A stretch of DNA of 64,000 nt from Buchnera aphidicola (Brevicoryne brassicae). GTDB lineage: Bacteria > Pseudomonadota > Gammaproteobacteria > Enterobacterales > Enterobacteriaceae. Shown one piece after another: positions 1 through 9,354 of this stretch; the first letter of the stretch is position 1, and the number at the start of each line of letters is the position of its first letter. A model generated the notes under the pieces. The model worked only from the letters and a program-made list of their open reading frames with translations. It did not search any database and had not been told where the DNA came from. The stretch is from positions 71,932-135,931 of the forward strand of contig NZ_CP034882.1 of the NCBI RefSeq assembly GCF_005082825.1, read 5' to 3'. The translations under genes were made by a program, and so were the position numbers.

Positions 1-24
1 TTTTATTGCAGAAATTGTATTTAA

Positions 25-990
25 TTACTTTATGTTGTTATTAAATAATGTAGAGAATAATTCTGTACTTAAATAACGTTCTCCTGAAGAGGGTAATATA
101 ATAACTATATTTTTATTTAAAAATTTTTCTTGTTGTTGCATTTTTAAAGCTGCAGATAGTGCAGCACCAGAAGAAATACCTGCTAATATACCTTCTTTTT
201 TCATTAGTTTTTGAGCTGTTAATATTGATTCTTCACTTGAAACTGTGATAACTTGATCAATTAATGTCAAGTCTAAATTTTTTGGAATAAATCCAGGCCC
301 AATTCCTTGAATTTTATGCAATCCAGGTTTTAATTCTTTTCCTGATAAGAATTGTGTAATTACTGGAGATTCAGATGGTTCAACAGCAACGCTGATTAAT
401 TTTTTTTTTAGTTTTGTATGTTTTATGTATTTTGTTACGCCTGTAATAGTTCCTCCAGTTCCTACTGCGGAAATAAAAATATCTATATTACCATCAGTAT
501 CATTCCAAATTTCAGGTCCAGTAGTTTTTTCATGAATTTCAGGATTCGCTGGATTTTCAAATTGTTTTAGTAAAAGATATTTATTAGGATTATATGATAT
601 AATTTCATTGGCTTTAGATATAGCTCCTTTCATGCCATATTTTCCATCTGTCAAAACTAAATTTGCTCCTAAAGATTTGAGTAGTTTTCTTCTTTCTATG
701 GACATAGTGTCTGGCATAGTAAGAGTTAATTTATAATTTTTAGCTGCAGCAACATAAGCTAACGCAATTCCAGTATTACCACTCGTTGCTTCTATAAGTT
801 CTATATTTTTATTTAAATCTCCACTTTTTTCTGCACTCCATATCATATTAGCACCAATTCTACATTTGACACTAAAACTAGGATTTCTAGATTCAATTTT
901 TGCTAAAATATTTCCGTGTCCTATTCTTTTTAAACGAACTAAAGGTGTATTTCCTATAGTTAAAGAATTGTCTTCATATATTTTACCCAT
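25..990 (-). CDS. cysK: Cysteine synthase A (O-acetylserine sulfhydrylase)
   Basis: A 321-residue protein, close to the 323 residues of E. coli CysK. It makes L-cysteine from O-acetylserine and sulfide using pyridoxal phosphate in the cytosol. The PLP-lysine motif [13 protein letters not shown] lies near residue 42, the substrate loop EATSGNTG near residue 68, and the PLP-phosphate loop GTGGTITG near residue 177. The ATG at 988-990 fits the family N-terminus. In E. coli cysZ, zipA and ligA follow; here cysZ and zipA are gone and ligA is next across a short A+T-rich gap. No truncation is seen. Confidence 0.97.
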   Translation of the reverse strand: MGKIYEDNSLTIGNTPLVRLKRIGHGNILAKIESRNPSFSVKCRIGANMIWSAEKSGDLNKNIELIEATSGNTGIALAYVAAAKNYKLTLTMPDTMSIERRKLLKSLGANLVLTDGKYGMKGAISKANEIISYNPNKYLLLKQFENPANPEIHEKTTGPEIWNDTDGNIDIFISAVGTGGTITGVTKYIKHTKLKKKLISVAVEPSESPVITQFLSGKELKPGLHKIQGIGPGFIPKNLDLTLIDQVITVSSEESILTAQKLMKKEGILAGISSGAALSAALKMQQQEKFLNKNIVIILPSSGERYLSTELFSTLFNNNIK

Positions 991-1248
991 TTTTTTCCTT
1001 GATTTTTTTGAATTTTTTTATTTTCCTATTTTAGGAAATTTATTCTAAAAAGAAAAATATTTTTAAATAAAATTTTTTATTATACTGCTTTTTAATAATT
1101 TTTAAAAAATCTACCATTAATTACTACAAATGATGTTTTATATTATAAGTAAAAATTACATAATAAAAAATACCAATATTATTAATTTATACAATTATGA
1201 GATAATTTAAAATTCATTTTCTATTACATAATTATATATAATAAATTT

Positions 1249-3270
1249 ATGATAACTATAAAAAATAAAATTGATAAATTACGAAAAAAACTTTTAAAGT
1301 GTGAATACTCTTATCATATCTTAAATAAATCTATTATTTCTGATGCAGAATATGATTATTTACTTAATAAATTATATATGTTAGAGGTAAAGAACAAACA
1401 ATTTGTCACTTCTGATTCACCTACACAAAAAATAGGATCTAATTTAACAAATAAACTTCAAAAAGTAATACATTTTTCACCTATGCTATCTTTAGAAAAC
1501 ACTTTTGATTTTAATGGATATTTAGATTTTGAAAAAAGAATTAAAAAATCTCTTAATACACATAAGACAATAAATTTTTGTTGTGAACTCAAGATGGATG
1601 GTATAGCTATTAGTCTTATTTATGAAGAAGGAATTCTTTTAAGAGCAGCAACTCGCGGTGATGGTTATCAAGGGGAAAATATTACTTCTAATGCAAAAAT
1701 GATAAAATCAATTCCTTCACAATTAAAAGGCTCTGATATACCGAAGAGATTAGAAGTTCGAGGAGAAGTTTTTATGTTAAAATCTGATTTTTACAAATTA
1801 AATGAAAAATCTAAAATTAACAAAACTAAAATTTTCTCTAATCCTAGAAATGCAGCTGCAGGTTCGTTACGTCATATTGATTCAAAGATAACAGCTTCAA
1901 GAAAGTTGATATTTTCTTGTTATGGATGTTATTTTTTTGATAATTTTAAAGGAATAGAAAATTTTTCAACTCATCATAAAAGACTGATGCAATGCATGAA
2001 ATGGGGTTTTCCAGTCAACAAAGAAATTATAAATTGTTCAAATCATGTAGAAGTATTTAATTTTTATAAAAAATTTGAAAAAAAACGTTATCTTCTTGAT
2101 TTCGATGTAGATGGTATTGTGATTAAAGTGGATTCAATAGATTTTCAAAAAAAACTGGGATATAACGCAAAATGGCCAAGATGGGCTATAGCTTTTAAAT
2201 TTTTTTCTTCAGAAAGAATAACTAAGTTACACGATGTGAAATTTGAAGTTGGTAGAACAGGTGTGATCACACCTGTAGCTTATTTTGAATCTATTTGTAT
2301 ATCCGGGGTAATGATCAAAAAAGCTTCGTTATATAATAAAAATGAAATAGAAAGATTAAATTTGCATATTGATGATTCCATTGTTATTTGTCGTTCTGGT
2401 GATGTCATACCAAAAATATTAAATGTTATTAAAAGTAAACGACTTGATAATGCTAAAAAAGTTATTTTTCCTTTATTCTGCCCATCTTGTAATACCCAAT
2501 TGTTAGAAAATAAAGAGGAAAAGATAATTCGTTGTCATGCTGGATTAACATGTAATGCCCAGAAAAAAAAATCTTTATCTCATTTTTTTTCAAAAAAGTC
2601 TTTCAATGTGACGGGTTTGGGTCCAAAAATTATTACTCAATTAATAAAAAAAAGAGTTGTTAAAAATCCAGTAGATTTTTTTTATCTCACTTATTTTGAT
2701 TTAATTGAATTACAAAATGTAGGACATAAAAAGAGTATAAATATTATAAATTCTCTAAATAAATGTAGAAAAATTACTTTTAAACGTTTTATTTATGCTT
2801 TGGGAATTCCTAATGTAGGTGAAATTTTTGCAGAAAAAATTGCGAATTATTTTATAAAATCAGATAAATTATTTCATACTAATATTGCAGAATTAAATAG
2901 TATATTTGGTATAGGAACAGTTATTGCAAATAATATATTTAATTATTTTTCTACAGATTCTAATTGTAATATGGTTCGTAGACTTGTAAAAGAGTTAGAA
3001 ATTTTTTCAAGCCATCCAGAAAATCTTATCATAAATTCTAAAAAGACATATTTTCTTGGTAAGAAAGTAGTTTTAACAGGTGTATTTGATGCTTTTTCAA
3101 GAAAAAAACTAAATAGTGTTTTAACAAATTTAGGAGCTCAAGTTTTAAATAATATTTCAAAAAATACAGATGTGTTGATTTATGGAAAAAAATTTGGTTC
3201 TAAGTTTCTTAAAGCTAGAAGTTTAAATATTAAAATAATTAGTGAAAAAGAATTGTACTCTTTAATTTAG
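1249..3270 (+). CDS. ligA: NAD-dependent DNA ligase
   Basis: A 673-residue protein, essentially the full 671-residue family length. It seals nicks in replication and repair using NAD+. In order: an N-terminal NMN-binding Ia domain; the adenylation domain with the catalytic lysine in CELKMDGIA near residue 115; an OB fold; a four-cysteine zinc finger (CPSC, then RC and TC, near residues 408-432); helix-hairpin-helix repeats (FPV-type GLGPK and GIPNVGE segments); and a C-terminal BRCT domain starting about residue 592 (FLGKKVVLTG). No clear Shine-Dalgarno precedes the ATG. It is Buchnera's replicative ligase. Confidence 0.97.
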   Translation: MITIKNKIDKLRKKLLKCEYSYHILNKSIISDAEYDYLLNKLYMLEVKNKQFVTSDSPTQKIGSNLTNKLQKVIHFSPMLSLENTFDFNGYLDFEKRIKKSLNTHKTINFCCELKMDGIAISLIYEEGILLRAATRGDGYQGENITSNAKMIKSIPSQLKGSDIPKRLEVRGEVFMLKSDFYKLNEKSKINKTKIFSNPRNAAAGSLRHIDSKITASRKLIFSCYGCYFFDNFKGIENFSTHHKRLMQCMKWGFPVNKEIINCSNHVEVFNFYKKFEKKRYLLDFDVDGIVIKVDSIDFQKKLGYNAKWPRWAIAFKFFSSERITKLHDVKFEVGRTGVITPVAYFESICISGVMIKKASLYNKNEIERLNLHIDDSIVICRSGDVIPKILNVIKSKRLDNAKKVIFPLFCPSCNTQLLENKEEKIIRCHAGLTCNAQKKKSLSHFFSKKSFNVTGLGPKIITQLIKKRVVKNPVDFFYLTYFDLIELQNVGHKKSINIINSLNKCRKITFKRFIYALGIPNVGEIFAEKIANYFIKSDKLFHTNIAELNSIFGIGTVIANNIFNYFSTDSNCNMVRRLVKELEIFSSHPENLIINSKKTYFLGKKVVLTGVFDAFSRKKLNSVLTNLGAQVLNNISKNTDVLIYGKKFGSKFLKARSLNIKIISEKELYSLI

Positions 3271-3287
3271 GCATTTAAATATTTGTT

Positions 3288-3360
3288 TGGGTCGTGCAGG
3301 ATTTGAACCTGCGACCAATTGATTAAAAGTCAACTGCTCTACCGGCTGAGCTAACGACCC
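3288..3360 (-). tRNA. tRNA-Lys (anticodon UUU)
   Basis: The reverse strand folds as a standard cloverleaf: acceptor GGGTCGT/ACGACCC, D-loop with AGCTCAGCCGG, anticodon loop CTTTTAA, and TTCGAATC in the T arm. CCA is not encoded. It lies a few bases after tRNA-Val(UAC) on the same strand, the same tRNA-Val/tRNA-Lys pairing found beside gltX in E. coli (valUXY-lysV), and converges on ligA. Confidence 0.96.
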
Positions 3361-3369
3361 TTTTTTTGA

Positions 3370-3442
3370 TGGGTGATGACGGACTTGAACCGCCGACTTC
3401 CTCCGTGTAAAGGAGGAGCTCTACCAGCTGAGCTAATCACCC
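3370..3442 (-). tRNA. tRNA-Val (anticodon UAC)
   Basis: A cloverleaf on the reverse strand: acceptor GGGTGAT/ATCACCC, AGCTCAGCTGG in the D arm, anticodon stem CTCCT/GGAGG with loop TTTACAC (anticodon TAC), and GGTTCAAGTC in the T arm. It is the first gene of a two-tRNA unit with tRNA-Lys, divergent from gltX. This one gene stands where E. coli has three copies (valU, valX, valY). Confidence 0.96.
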
Positions 3443-3657
3443 TTTAAATATTTTTTATGACTTTATTGTAAAGCTAGAAGAAATAGAGTCAATCTTTTTT
3501 TTGAAAATTATAGTTGTTTGTTGTAATTTTAACCACAATGATGAGATTATGATCTATATTTTTGTTTTAAGATATCAAAAATACAGATTTTTTTAAAATG
3601 TTTTTTTATATTATGTAAAAAGTGGTTGTAGTTAGTTTTGTTGATAAGGAGGAATAT

Positions 3658-5076
3658 ATGAAAATAAAAACTCGTTTTGCACCCAGTCCTACTGGAGATT
3701 TACATATTGGAAGCATTCGTACTGCTTTATATTCTTGGTTGTTTGCAAAATCTCACCATGGAAAATTTATATTACGCATAGAGGATACTGATATTGAACG
3801 TTCTCAAGAATCTTCAATTGATTCTATTTTAATTGGATTAAAATGGTTGGGATTAAATTGGGATGAAGGACCTTATTTTCAAACTAAACGTTTACAGAGA
3901 TATAAAGAAGTTATTGATATAATGGTTAAAAAAGGAGATGCCTATAAGTGTTTTTGCTCACCTAAAAAACTAGAAGAAGATAGAAAAAAACAAATTAGAA
4001 ATGGCTTAAAAGCACGTTATTCTAGACATTGCAGAAATTTAAATCTTGAAAATGTATTTAATCAAGGTTATGTAATACGATTTAAAAATCCTATTTCTGG
4101 AACAGTGACGTTTAACGATCAAATAAGAGGTGAAATTATTTTTGATAATTCTGAATTAGATGATCTTATTATTCAACGTTCAAATGGAATGCCTACTTAT
4201 AATTTTTGCGTTGTAATAGATGATTTAGATATGAAGATTACTCATGTTATCCGAGGAGAAGACCATATTAATAATACACCTCGTCAAATTAATATTTTAA
4301 AATCTTTAGGAGCTAAAATTCCAATTTATGCGCATTTATCAATGATTTTAGATGAAATGGGTAATAAAATTTCTAAAAGAAAAAATGCTCAAAATATCAT
4401 AGAATATCGTAAAAATGGTTTTTTGCCTGAAGCATTGTTAAATTATATAGTGAGATTAGGATGGTCTTATGGTAATAAAGAAATTTTTACAGTTTTAGAA
4501 ATGCAAAAATTATTTAATTTAAAATCAATTAGTAAATCTTCTAGTATTATTAATTTGAAAAAACTCTTATGGCTTAATAAATACTATATTAATTATTTAC
4601 CATTAAATCAAATTACTAATAATCTTAAAGATTATATGAATAAGGAAAAAATTAATATAAGTAATGGTCCTAATTTAGAATTTTTAGTTGAATCATTAAG
4701 AAGTCGTTTTTATACAATAAAAGAAATGACAGAATCTTTTCGATGTTTTTATGAAGAATTTAAAATATGTAATCATCAAAAAATTGAAAAATATTTAGTA
4801 TTAAGTAATTGTTATATTTTAGAAGAATCGTATAAAAGAATAAAAAAATTATCTAGTTGGAGTCATTCTATTATATCTGAAATGATTAGTTGTTTGTCTA
4901 CTGAAATGAAAGTTAAAAAAACAAAAATTAATATGATTTTACGTGTTGCTGTAACTAACGATACTAATTCGCCCAGTATTAGTTTAGTAATTTACTTGAT
5001 CGGTCAAAAAGGAGTTTTGTCAAGGATTAATAAAACACTTAATTTGATTAAAAATTTACAAAGTAAAATATATTAA
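3658..5076 (+). CDS. gltX: Glutamate--tRNA ligase
   Basis: A class I synthetase that charges tRNA-Glu. From the ATG at 3658 it has 472 residues (E. coli 471). The open frame extends 12 codons further upstream, but 3658 follows a near-perfect Shine-Dalgarno (AAGGAGG) and gives the family start [13 protein letters not shown]. The HIGH motif is [12 protein letters not shown]; the KMSKS equivalent is KISKRKN near residue 238. It diverges from the Val/Lys tRNA pair, with tRNA-Ala downstream, as in E. coli. Confidence 0.96.
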   Translation: MKIKTRFAPSPTGDLHIGSIRTALYSWLFAKSHHGKFILRIEDTDIERSQESSIDSILIGLKWLGLNWDEGPYFQTKRLQRYKEVIDIMVKKGDAYKCFCSPKKLEEDRKKQIRNGLKARYSRHCRNLNLENVFNQGYVIRFKNPISGTVTFNDQIRGEIIFDNSELDDLIIQRSNGMPTYNFCVVIDDLDMKITHVIRGEDHINNTPRQINILKSLGAKIPIYAHLSMILDEMGNKISKRKNAQNIIEYRKNGFLPEALLNYIVRLGWSYGNKEIFTVLEMQKLFNLKSISKSSSIINLKKLLWLNKYYINYLPLNQITNNLKDYMNKEKINISNGPNLEFLVESLRSRFYTIKEMTESFRCFYEEFKICNHQKIEKYLVLSNCYILEESYKRIKKLSSWSHSIISEMISCLSTEMKVKKTKINMILRVAVTNDTNSPSISLVIYLIGQKGVLSRINKTLNLIKNLQSKIY

Positions 5077-5269
5077 AAATAAGTATTTTTTTTAAGTAAA
5101 AAATTAAGTTTTTTATAAAATATATTTATATTTATTTATAAAAAAATTGACACATTTACTTTTTAATAAGATTATATTTAAGTTTTTACATTAAAAAATA
5201 TTTTTTAATGATGTATAATATACTTTTCATAAATCCTATGAGCATAAAAACTATTTTATTAAAAATAAA

Positions 5270-5298
5270 TTGACAGAATTCATGTGTTTTTATATTGT
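5270..5298 (+). promoter_or_regulatory. Putative sigma-70 promoter of tRNA-Ala
   Basis: A perfect TTGACA (5270-5275) is followed after 17 bases by TATTGT (5293-5298), a four-of-six match to the -10 box. The tRNA 5' end is at 5307, the spacing expected for a tRNA with a very short leader. The region is A+T-rich, so chance -10 matches are common; the -35 box and position are the stronger evidence. Confidence 0.55.
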
Positions 5299-5306
5299 AA
5301 TATTTC

Positions 5307-5379
5307 GGGGCTATAGCTCAGTCGGTAGAGCACTTGCATGGCATGCAAGATGTCGGTGGTTCGATTCCACTTAGCTCCA
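5307..5379 (+). tRNA. tRNA-Ala (anticodon GGC)
   Basis: A cloverleaf with acceptor GGGGCTA/TAGCTCC (one G-U pair), AGCTCAGTCGG in the D arm, anticodon stem CTTGC/GCAAG around ATGGCAT (anticodon GGC), GGTTCGATTCC in the T arm and discriminator A. CCA is not encoded. It corresponds to the E. coli alaW/alaX tRNAs, which also lie beside gltX. Confidence 0.96.
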
Positions 5380-5461
5380 TAAGATTTTATTCTTAATGTA
5401 AAAACAACAAAATGTTTTTAGATAAGAAAATTTTTAATATACAACAAATATCCATTTTATA

Positions 5462-5485
5462 CTGTGCTGAGTTTTTTCAGCACAG
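5462..5485. terminator. Hairpin between tRNA-Ala and fliE
   Basis: A perfect 9-bp stem CTGTGCTGA/TCAGCACAG with a six-base loop sits between the convergent tRNA-Ala and fliE. No strong T-run follows on either strand, so it may be a weak bidirectional terminator or a 3'-end stabilising structure. Confidence 0.5.
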
Positions 5486-5492
5486 ATTAAAT

Positions 5493-5804
5493 TTAAATTT
5501 GTTGACTCATTATTTCTTGATAAGCTGAAACAATTTTATTTCTTATTTGAATTGCCATTTGTATAGAAATAGAAGATTTTTCTAAATTTATTATAATGTC
5601 GTTTAAAGATGTTTGAGATTTATTTGATAAAAATTTCTCAGTGTCAGTTTTCGTATGATTTTGAATATTACTTATTTCTCCTAATGCCGTTTTTACACAA
5701 TCAATGAAATTATCAGATTTTGTGTTTTTTTGTATATTTATATTTTTATCTAATAAATTAATTTTTTTATTAAAATTTTGATAATTTATATTTTCAATAA
5801 ACAT
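5493..5804 (-). CDS. fliE: Flagellar hook-basal body protein FliE
   Basis: A 103-residue protein, the usual FliE size (104 in E. coli). FliE joins the MS ring to the proximal rod and is an early export substrate. The C-terminal half (from about residue 60, including LNDIIINLEKSSISIQMAIQIRNKIV) matches the conserved helical domain; the N-terminal half is Lys/Asn-rich and variable. It is transcribed away from fliF, as in enterobacteria, so the intergenic region 5805-6042 should hold both promoters. Confidence 0.92.
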   Translation of the reverse strand: MFIENINYQNFNKKINLLDKNINIQKNTKSDNFIDCVKTALGEISNIQNHTKTDTEKFLSNKSQTSLNDIIINLEKSSISIQMAIQIRNKIVSAYQEIMSQQI

Positions 5805-6042
5805 AATCTTCCTTTAAATAATTTTTATTGTTTTGAATTTTGAAAAAACGTTATATTTATTCTTTTTTCAGTAAAAGTCTAAAAGCATAATAATAAACAT
5901 TATATCAAAAAATTCTTTAATATATTATTAATATAGTTTAATTAAAAATAATTTAACAGGAAATTTTTTTGTTTCATATTAGTGAAATTATTTAATTGCC
6001 ACTAAATTATAGTTAGAACTAACTATCAGATAGGAAGATTTC

Positions 6043-7698
6043 ATGAATTTCAGTACTATAGAAGATTCAGTCTTAGAAGAGAAAAAAAAATTTAATAATT
6101 TTTTATCTCGTTTTTTAAAAAATTCTCGTGTTTTAGTTATTTTGTTAACAGCTGCAGTCATTACTGCTGTCTCCGTTTCGATATGGATTAAATCTCCTGA
6201 GTATCAAATTTTATATAATCATGTATCTAATGAAGATGGTAGTGCTATTGTAGACAAGTTAAATGAAATGAAAATTCCTTATAAGTTTAGTGATATTTCA
6301 GGACAAATAGAAGTGCCAAAAAACAGGATTGATGAAATCCGTTTGCGTTTGTCAGAAAATAATCTTCCCCGAGGCGAAGAGGTAGGTTTTGAATTATTAG
6401 ATAAAGAACAGTTTGGAATTAGTCAATTTAACGAACAAATAAATTATCAACGTGCTTTAGAAGGAGAGTTATCTCGTACTATACAAAGAATCAACGTTAT
6501 AAAAGGTGCTAGAATACATATTGTATTACCTAAATCATCATTATTTTTACAAGATAAAAAAAAACCATCAGCTTCTGTTGTTTTGGAACTTCATGCTGGA
6601 CGAACATTAAATGTAGGTCAAATTAATGCAATATTACATCTTATTTCAACTAGTGTACCCAACCTTTCAATAGAAAATATTACTATTATAGATCAATCGG
6701 GTAAATTATTAAATCAAACGTCTTTAGGATATGATCAAATTAATGATTTACAATTTAAATATTCTGAAGAGCTTGAATCTCGTTATAAAAATAGAATTGA
6801 AAGTATTTTAGAACCGTTATTAGGATTTGGCAATGTTCGTGCTCAAGTGACTGCTCAAATAGATTTTAATTCTCAAGAAAAAACACAAGAAAAATATTCA
6901 CCTAATACCAGTAGAAAAAATCAAGCAATACGTTCTCGTCAGACAAGTATTCATGATGAAAGAGAAAAAAGCAACACACAGGAAAATATACCAAATTCAT
7001 TTTCTAACAATGTGTTTAAAGATTTTAAAAATAAAAATGTATTAAATGGTAATAATCAAATAAAAAATAGAAAAAATTTTAAAAATGATTATATTCCTTT
7101 AAATTCTAATATTAATCGTGAAAATACAATAAATTATGAATTAAATCACAGCGTGTCCCACACTAAGATGAATATAGGAGAAATTAAACGGTTATCAGCA
7201 GCAGTTGTAGTTAATTACATTAGAGATAAAAATGGAAAATTAATGCCATTAACGTCAGAAAAAATAAAAAATATTAGAAGTTTAATATCTGAAGCTATAG
7301 GATATTCTAAAGATCGAGGTGATAGTATTCATGTTGTTAACGAATCTTTTGTTAAATATGATAAAAAACTACTTCCAATCAAGTTGAATAATTCAAATTC
7401 ATTTAGTGAATTATCAAATATCTCATTTACTTTAATACCATGGATTGTTTCTGGTTTATTTCTTATTTTATTTTTAAAAAGATACATATATCCTTCTTCA
7501 AACCATAATCTTACAGAAGATAGAATACTTGAAAATGAAACAAAACATACAGAATACGATGATGATATTAAAGATAATCTTTCTGAAAAAAATATTCAAA
7601 ACGATGTACATAAAGATAAATTAATCGATCAAATATCTAATCAAAATCCACGTACTATAGCGTTGATTATTCGTAAATGGATGAGTGATAAAACATGA
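6043..7698 (+). CDS. fliF: Flagellar MS-ring protein FliF
   Basis: A 551-residue inner-membrane protein that forms the MS ring around the export gate. There is a transmembrane helix near residues 30-50, ring-building motifs in the periplasmic part (NEQINYQRALEGELSRTI), a poorly conserved Asn/Lys-rich stretch at about 285-370, a second transmembrane helix near residues 462-480 (TLIPWIVSGLFLILFL), and a C-terminal cytoplasmic tail that binds FliG. The Shine-Dalgarno AGGAAG precedes the ATG. It leads the fliFGHIJK... operon and overlaps fliG by four bases. Confidence 0.96.
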   Translation: MNFSTIEDSVLEEKKKFNNFLSRFLKNSRVLVILLTAAVITAVSVSIWIKSPEYQILYNHVSNEDGSAIVDKLNEMKIPYKFSDISGQIEVPKNRIDEIRLRLSENNLPRGEEVGFELLDKEQFGISQFNEQINYQRALEGELSRTIQRINVIKGARIHIVLPKSSLFLQDKKKPSASVVLELHAGRTLNVGQINAILHLISTSVPNLSIENITIIDQSGKLLNQTSLGYDQINDLQFKYSEELESRYKNRIESILEPLLGFGNVRAQVTAQIDFNSQEKTQEKYSPNTSRKNQAIRSRQTSIHDEREKSNTQENIPNSFSNNVFKDFKNKNVLNGNNQIKNRKNFKNDYIPLNSNINRENTINYELNHSVSHTKMNIGEIKRLSAAVVVNYIRDKNGKLMPLTSEKIKNIRSLISEAIGYSKDRGDSIHVVNESFVKYDKKLLPIKLNNSNSFSELSNISFTLIPWIVSGLFLILFLKRYIYPSSNHNLTEDRILENETKHTEYDDDIKDNLSEKNIQNDVHKDKLIDQISNQNPRTIALIIRKWMSDKT

Positions 7699-8690
7699 TT
7701 TTAAACGGTATTGAAAAAAGTGCACTATTGTTGATGTCAATAGGAGCTGATCAAGCTGGAGAAGTATTGAAAAATCTAACTCCTTTTGAAGTTCAAGAAC
7801 TTGTTACTTCTATGGTTAACATAAAGAGAATTTCTACTGAAAAACTGAATGAAATACTTTGCGAGTTTTATGATATCGTGATAAAAAATAATACTCTTCT
7901 CTCTAATTTTGATGATAAATATCTTAGTGATATGTTATCTAGAGCATTAGGAGAAAAAAAAGCAAATTATCTTTTACAAGAAACGTTAGAAATTCATAAT
8001 GCTAAAACATCTATTGAATCACTTAATTATATGAAATCTGATCAATTAGCTTTTTTGTTGAATAATGAACATCCTCAAATTATAACAACAATACTAATTT
8101 ATTTAGATAAAAATCAATCTGCTCAAGTTCTTTCATCTTTCGATGATAAAAAACGTGCTGAAATTATATCAAGAATTACAGAATTCCATGGAATAGAAGA
8201 TTCTTCTTTAGTAGAACTAAGCAAAGTTATTAATAACTTGATAAAAAATAAAAAATTGATTTTATCAGAAAAGGGAGGAATAAAAACTGCTGTAAGTATT
8301 TTAAATGCTATGAAAATCAAAGATGAAAAATCTACTTTAAAAAAAATTAATTTATTTAATAAGGATTTAGCAGATACTATTTTAAAAGAGATGTTTTTAT
8401 TTAAAAACATAATAGATTTAGATGATAAATACATTAAAATTATCATCCAAAACATAGAAAAAGAAAAATTGTATGTTGCACTTCAAAATACTGATTCTAT
8501 TATTAAAGAAAAATTTTTTAAAAATATGTCTGATGTAGAATCTAGTAAATTATCTTTAAGTTTAGAAAAAAAATCTTATATTTCTGATGCTTCTATTAAA
8601 AATGAACAAAAATTACTTTTAATTATGATTAAAAGTATTGTAGACAATGGAAGTATTTCATTAAAAAATTTAAGAGAGTATTATGTCTAA
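7695..8690 (+). CDS. fliG: Flagellar switch/rotor protein FliG (torque residues lost)
   Basis: A 331-residue protein, exactly the E. coli length, overlapping fliF by ATGA. FliG sits on the MS ring, holds FliM and normally meets the MotA stator. The N-terminal and middle domains are recognisable (EHPQIITTILIYL near residue 125). The C-terminal domain aligns without gaps to E. coli from NMS to the end, yet all five charged residues that E. coli needs for torque are changed: K264 to Gln, R281 to Val, D288 to Leu, D289 to Ser and R297 to Ser. It probably serves as a scaffold in a non-rotating basal body. Confidence 0.95.
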   Translation: MILNGIEKSALLLMSIGADQAGEVLKNLTPFEVQELVTSMVNIKRISTEKLNEILCEFYDIVIKNNTLLSNFDDKYLSDMLSRALGEKKANYLLQETLEIHNAKTSIESLNYMKSDQLAFLLNNEHPQIITTILIYLDKNQSAQVLSSFDDKKRAEIISRITEFHGIEDSSLVELSKVINNLIKNKKLILSEKGGIKTAVSILNAMKIKDEKSTLKKINLFNKDLADTILKEMFLFKNIIDLDDKYIKIIIQNIEKEKLYVALQNTDSIIKEKFFKNMSDVESSKLSLSLEKKSYISDASIKNEQKLLLIMIKSIVDNGSISLKNLREYYV

Positions 8691-9354
8691 TGTAAAATTA
8701 GAAAAAAACTGGATACAGTGGTATCCAAACAAAATATATTTCAAGAATGTTAAAAATAGAAAAATAATTTTAAGTTATTCAGATAAATTTACAGAAGAAG
8801 ATTTTTGCGAGACTTTAAAGGAAAAATTTTCTAATGAAAATCAAAAAAATAATACTGAATTAAAAGAGATGAATTTAACAAAAATAAAATCATATGAAGA
8901 TGGTTTTAAAAAAGGATTTGCGAAAGCAGAAAAAGATAATCTTATATTAAATGATAAATTAAACACTTTTTTTTTAGAATTTGAAAAATCTTTTTCTATT
9001 TTTGAAAATAAATTATATTCCCGTTTATTAAAAACGGTATTGACTATATCATCTTATGTGATTGGAAAAAAAATTAATATTGATAAATCAATTTTAGCAA
9101 CGCATATAAAAACAATTATCAATCAAGAAGGTATCTGTTTAAAAAAACTGCAACTTTTTATTCATCCTGATAATAAAATTTTAATGGAAACTATGTTTAA
9201 AGATTTATTAAAAACTTATCAATGGAAATTGATATATGATGATAATATAGATTTAAATGGTTGTAAAATTAAATCAGAAAATGGTTATATAGATTCTACA
9301 GTTGATGCCAGATGGCAGGAATTACATCGTTTTATATATTCAGAGGAATATTAA
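8683..9354 (+). CDS. fliH: Flagellar export ATPase regulator FliH
   Basis: A 223-residue protein matching FliH in size (about 230) and position. FliH dimers bind FliI and tie it to the C-ring and export gate. The N-terminal half is charged and low-complexity with a helix around YEDGFKKGFAKAEKDN (the conserved EGxxxGxxxG-type repeat region); the C-terminal domain (LQLFIHPDNK, then DARWQEL) is the conserved FliI-binding part. It overlaps fliG by eight bases and shares one base with the fliI start (TAATG). Confidence 0.9.
   Translation: MSNVKLEKNWIQWYPNKIYFKNVKNRKIILSYSDKFTEEDFCETLKEKFSNENQKNNTELKEMNLTKIKSYEDGFKKGFAKAEKDNLILNDKLNTFFLEFEKSFSIFENKLYSRLLKTVLTISSYVIGKKINIDKSILATHIKTIINQEGICLKKLQLFIHPDNKILMETMFKDLLKTYQWKLIYDDNIDLNGCKIKSENGYIDSTVDARWQELHRFIYSEEY

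Noticed and set aside
8123..8455. 110-codon frame antisense to fliG
   Set aside because: It is inside fliG, is hydrophobic only as the complement of an A-rich gene, and has no ribosome-binding site.
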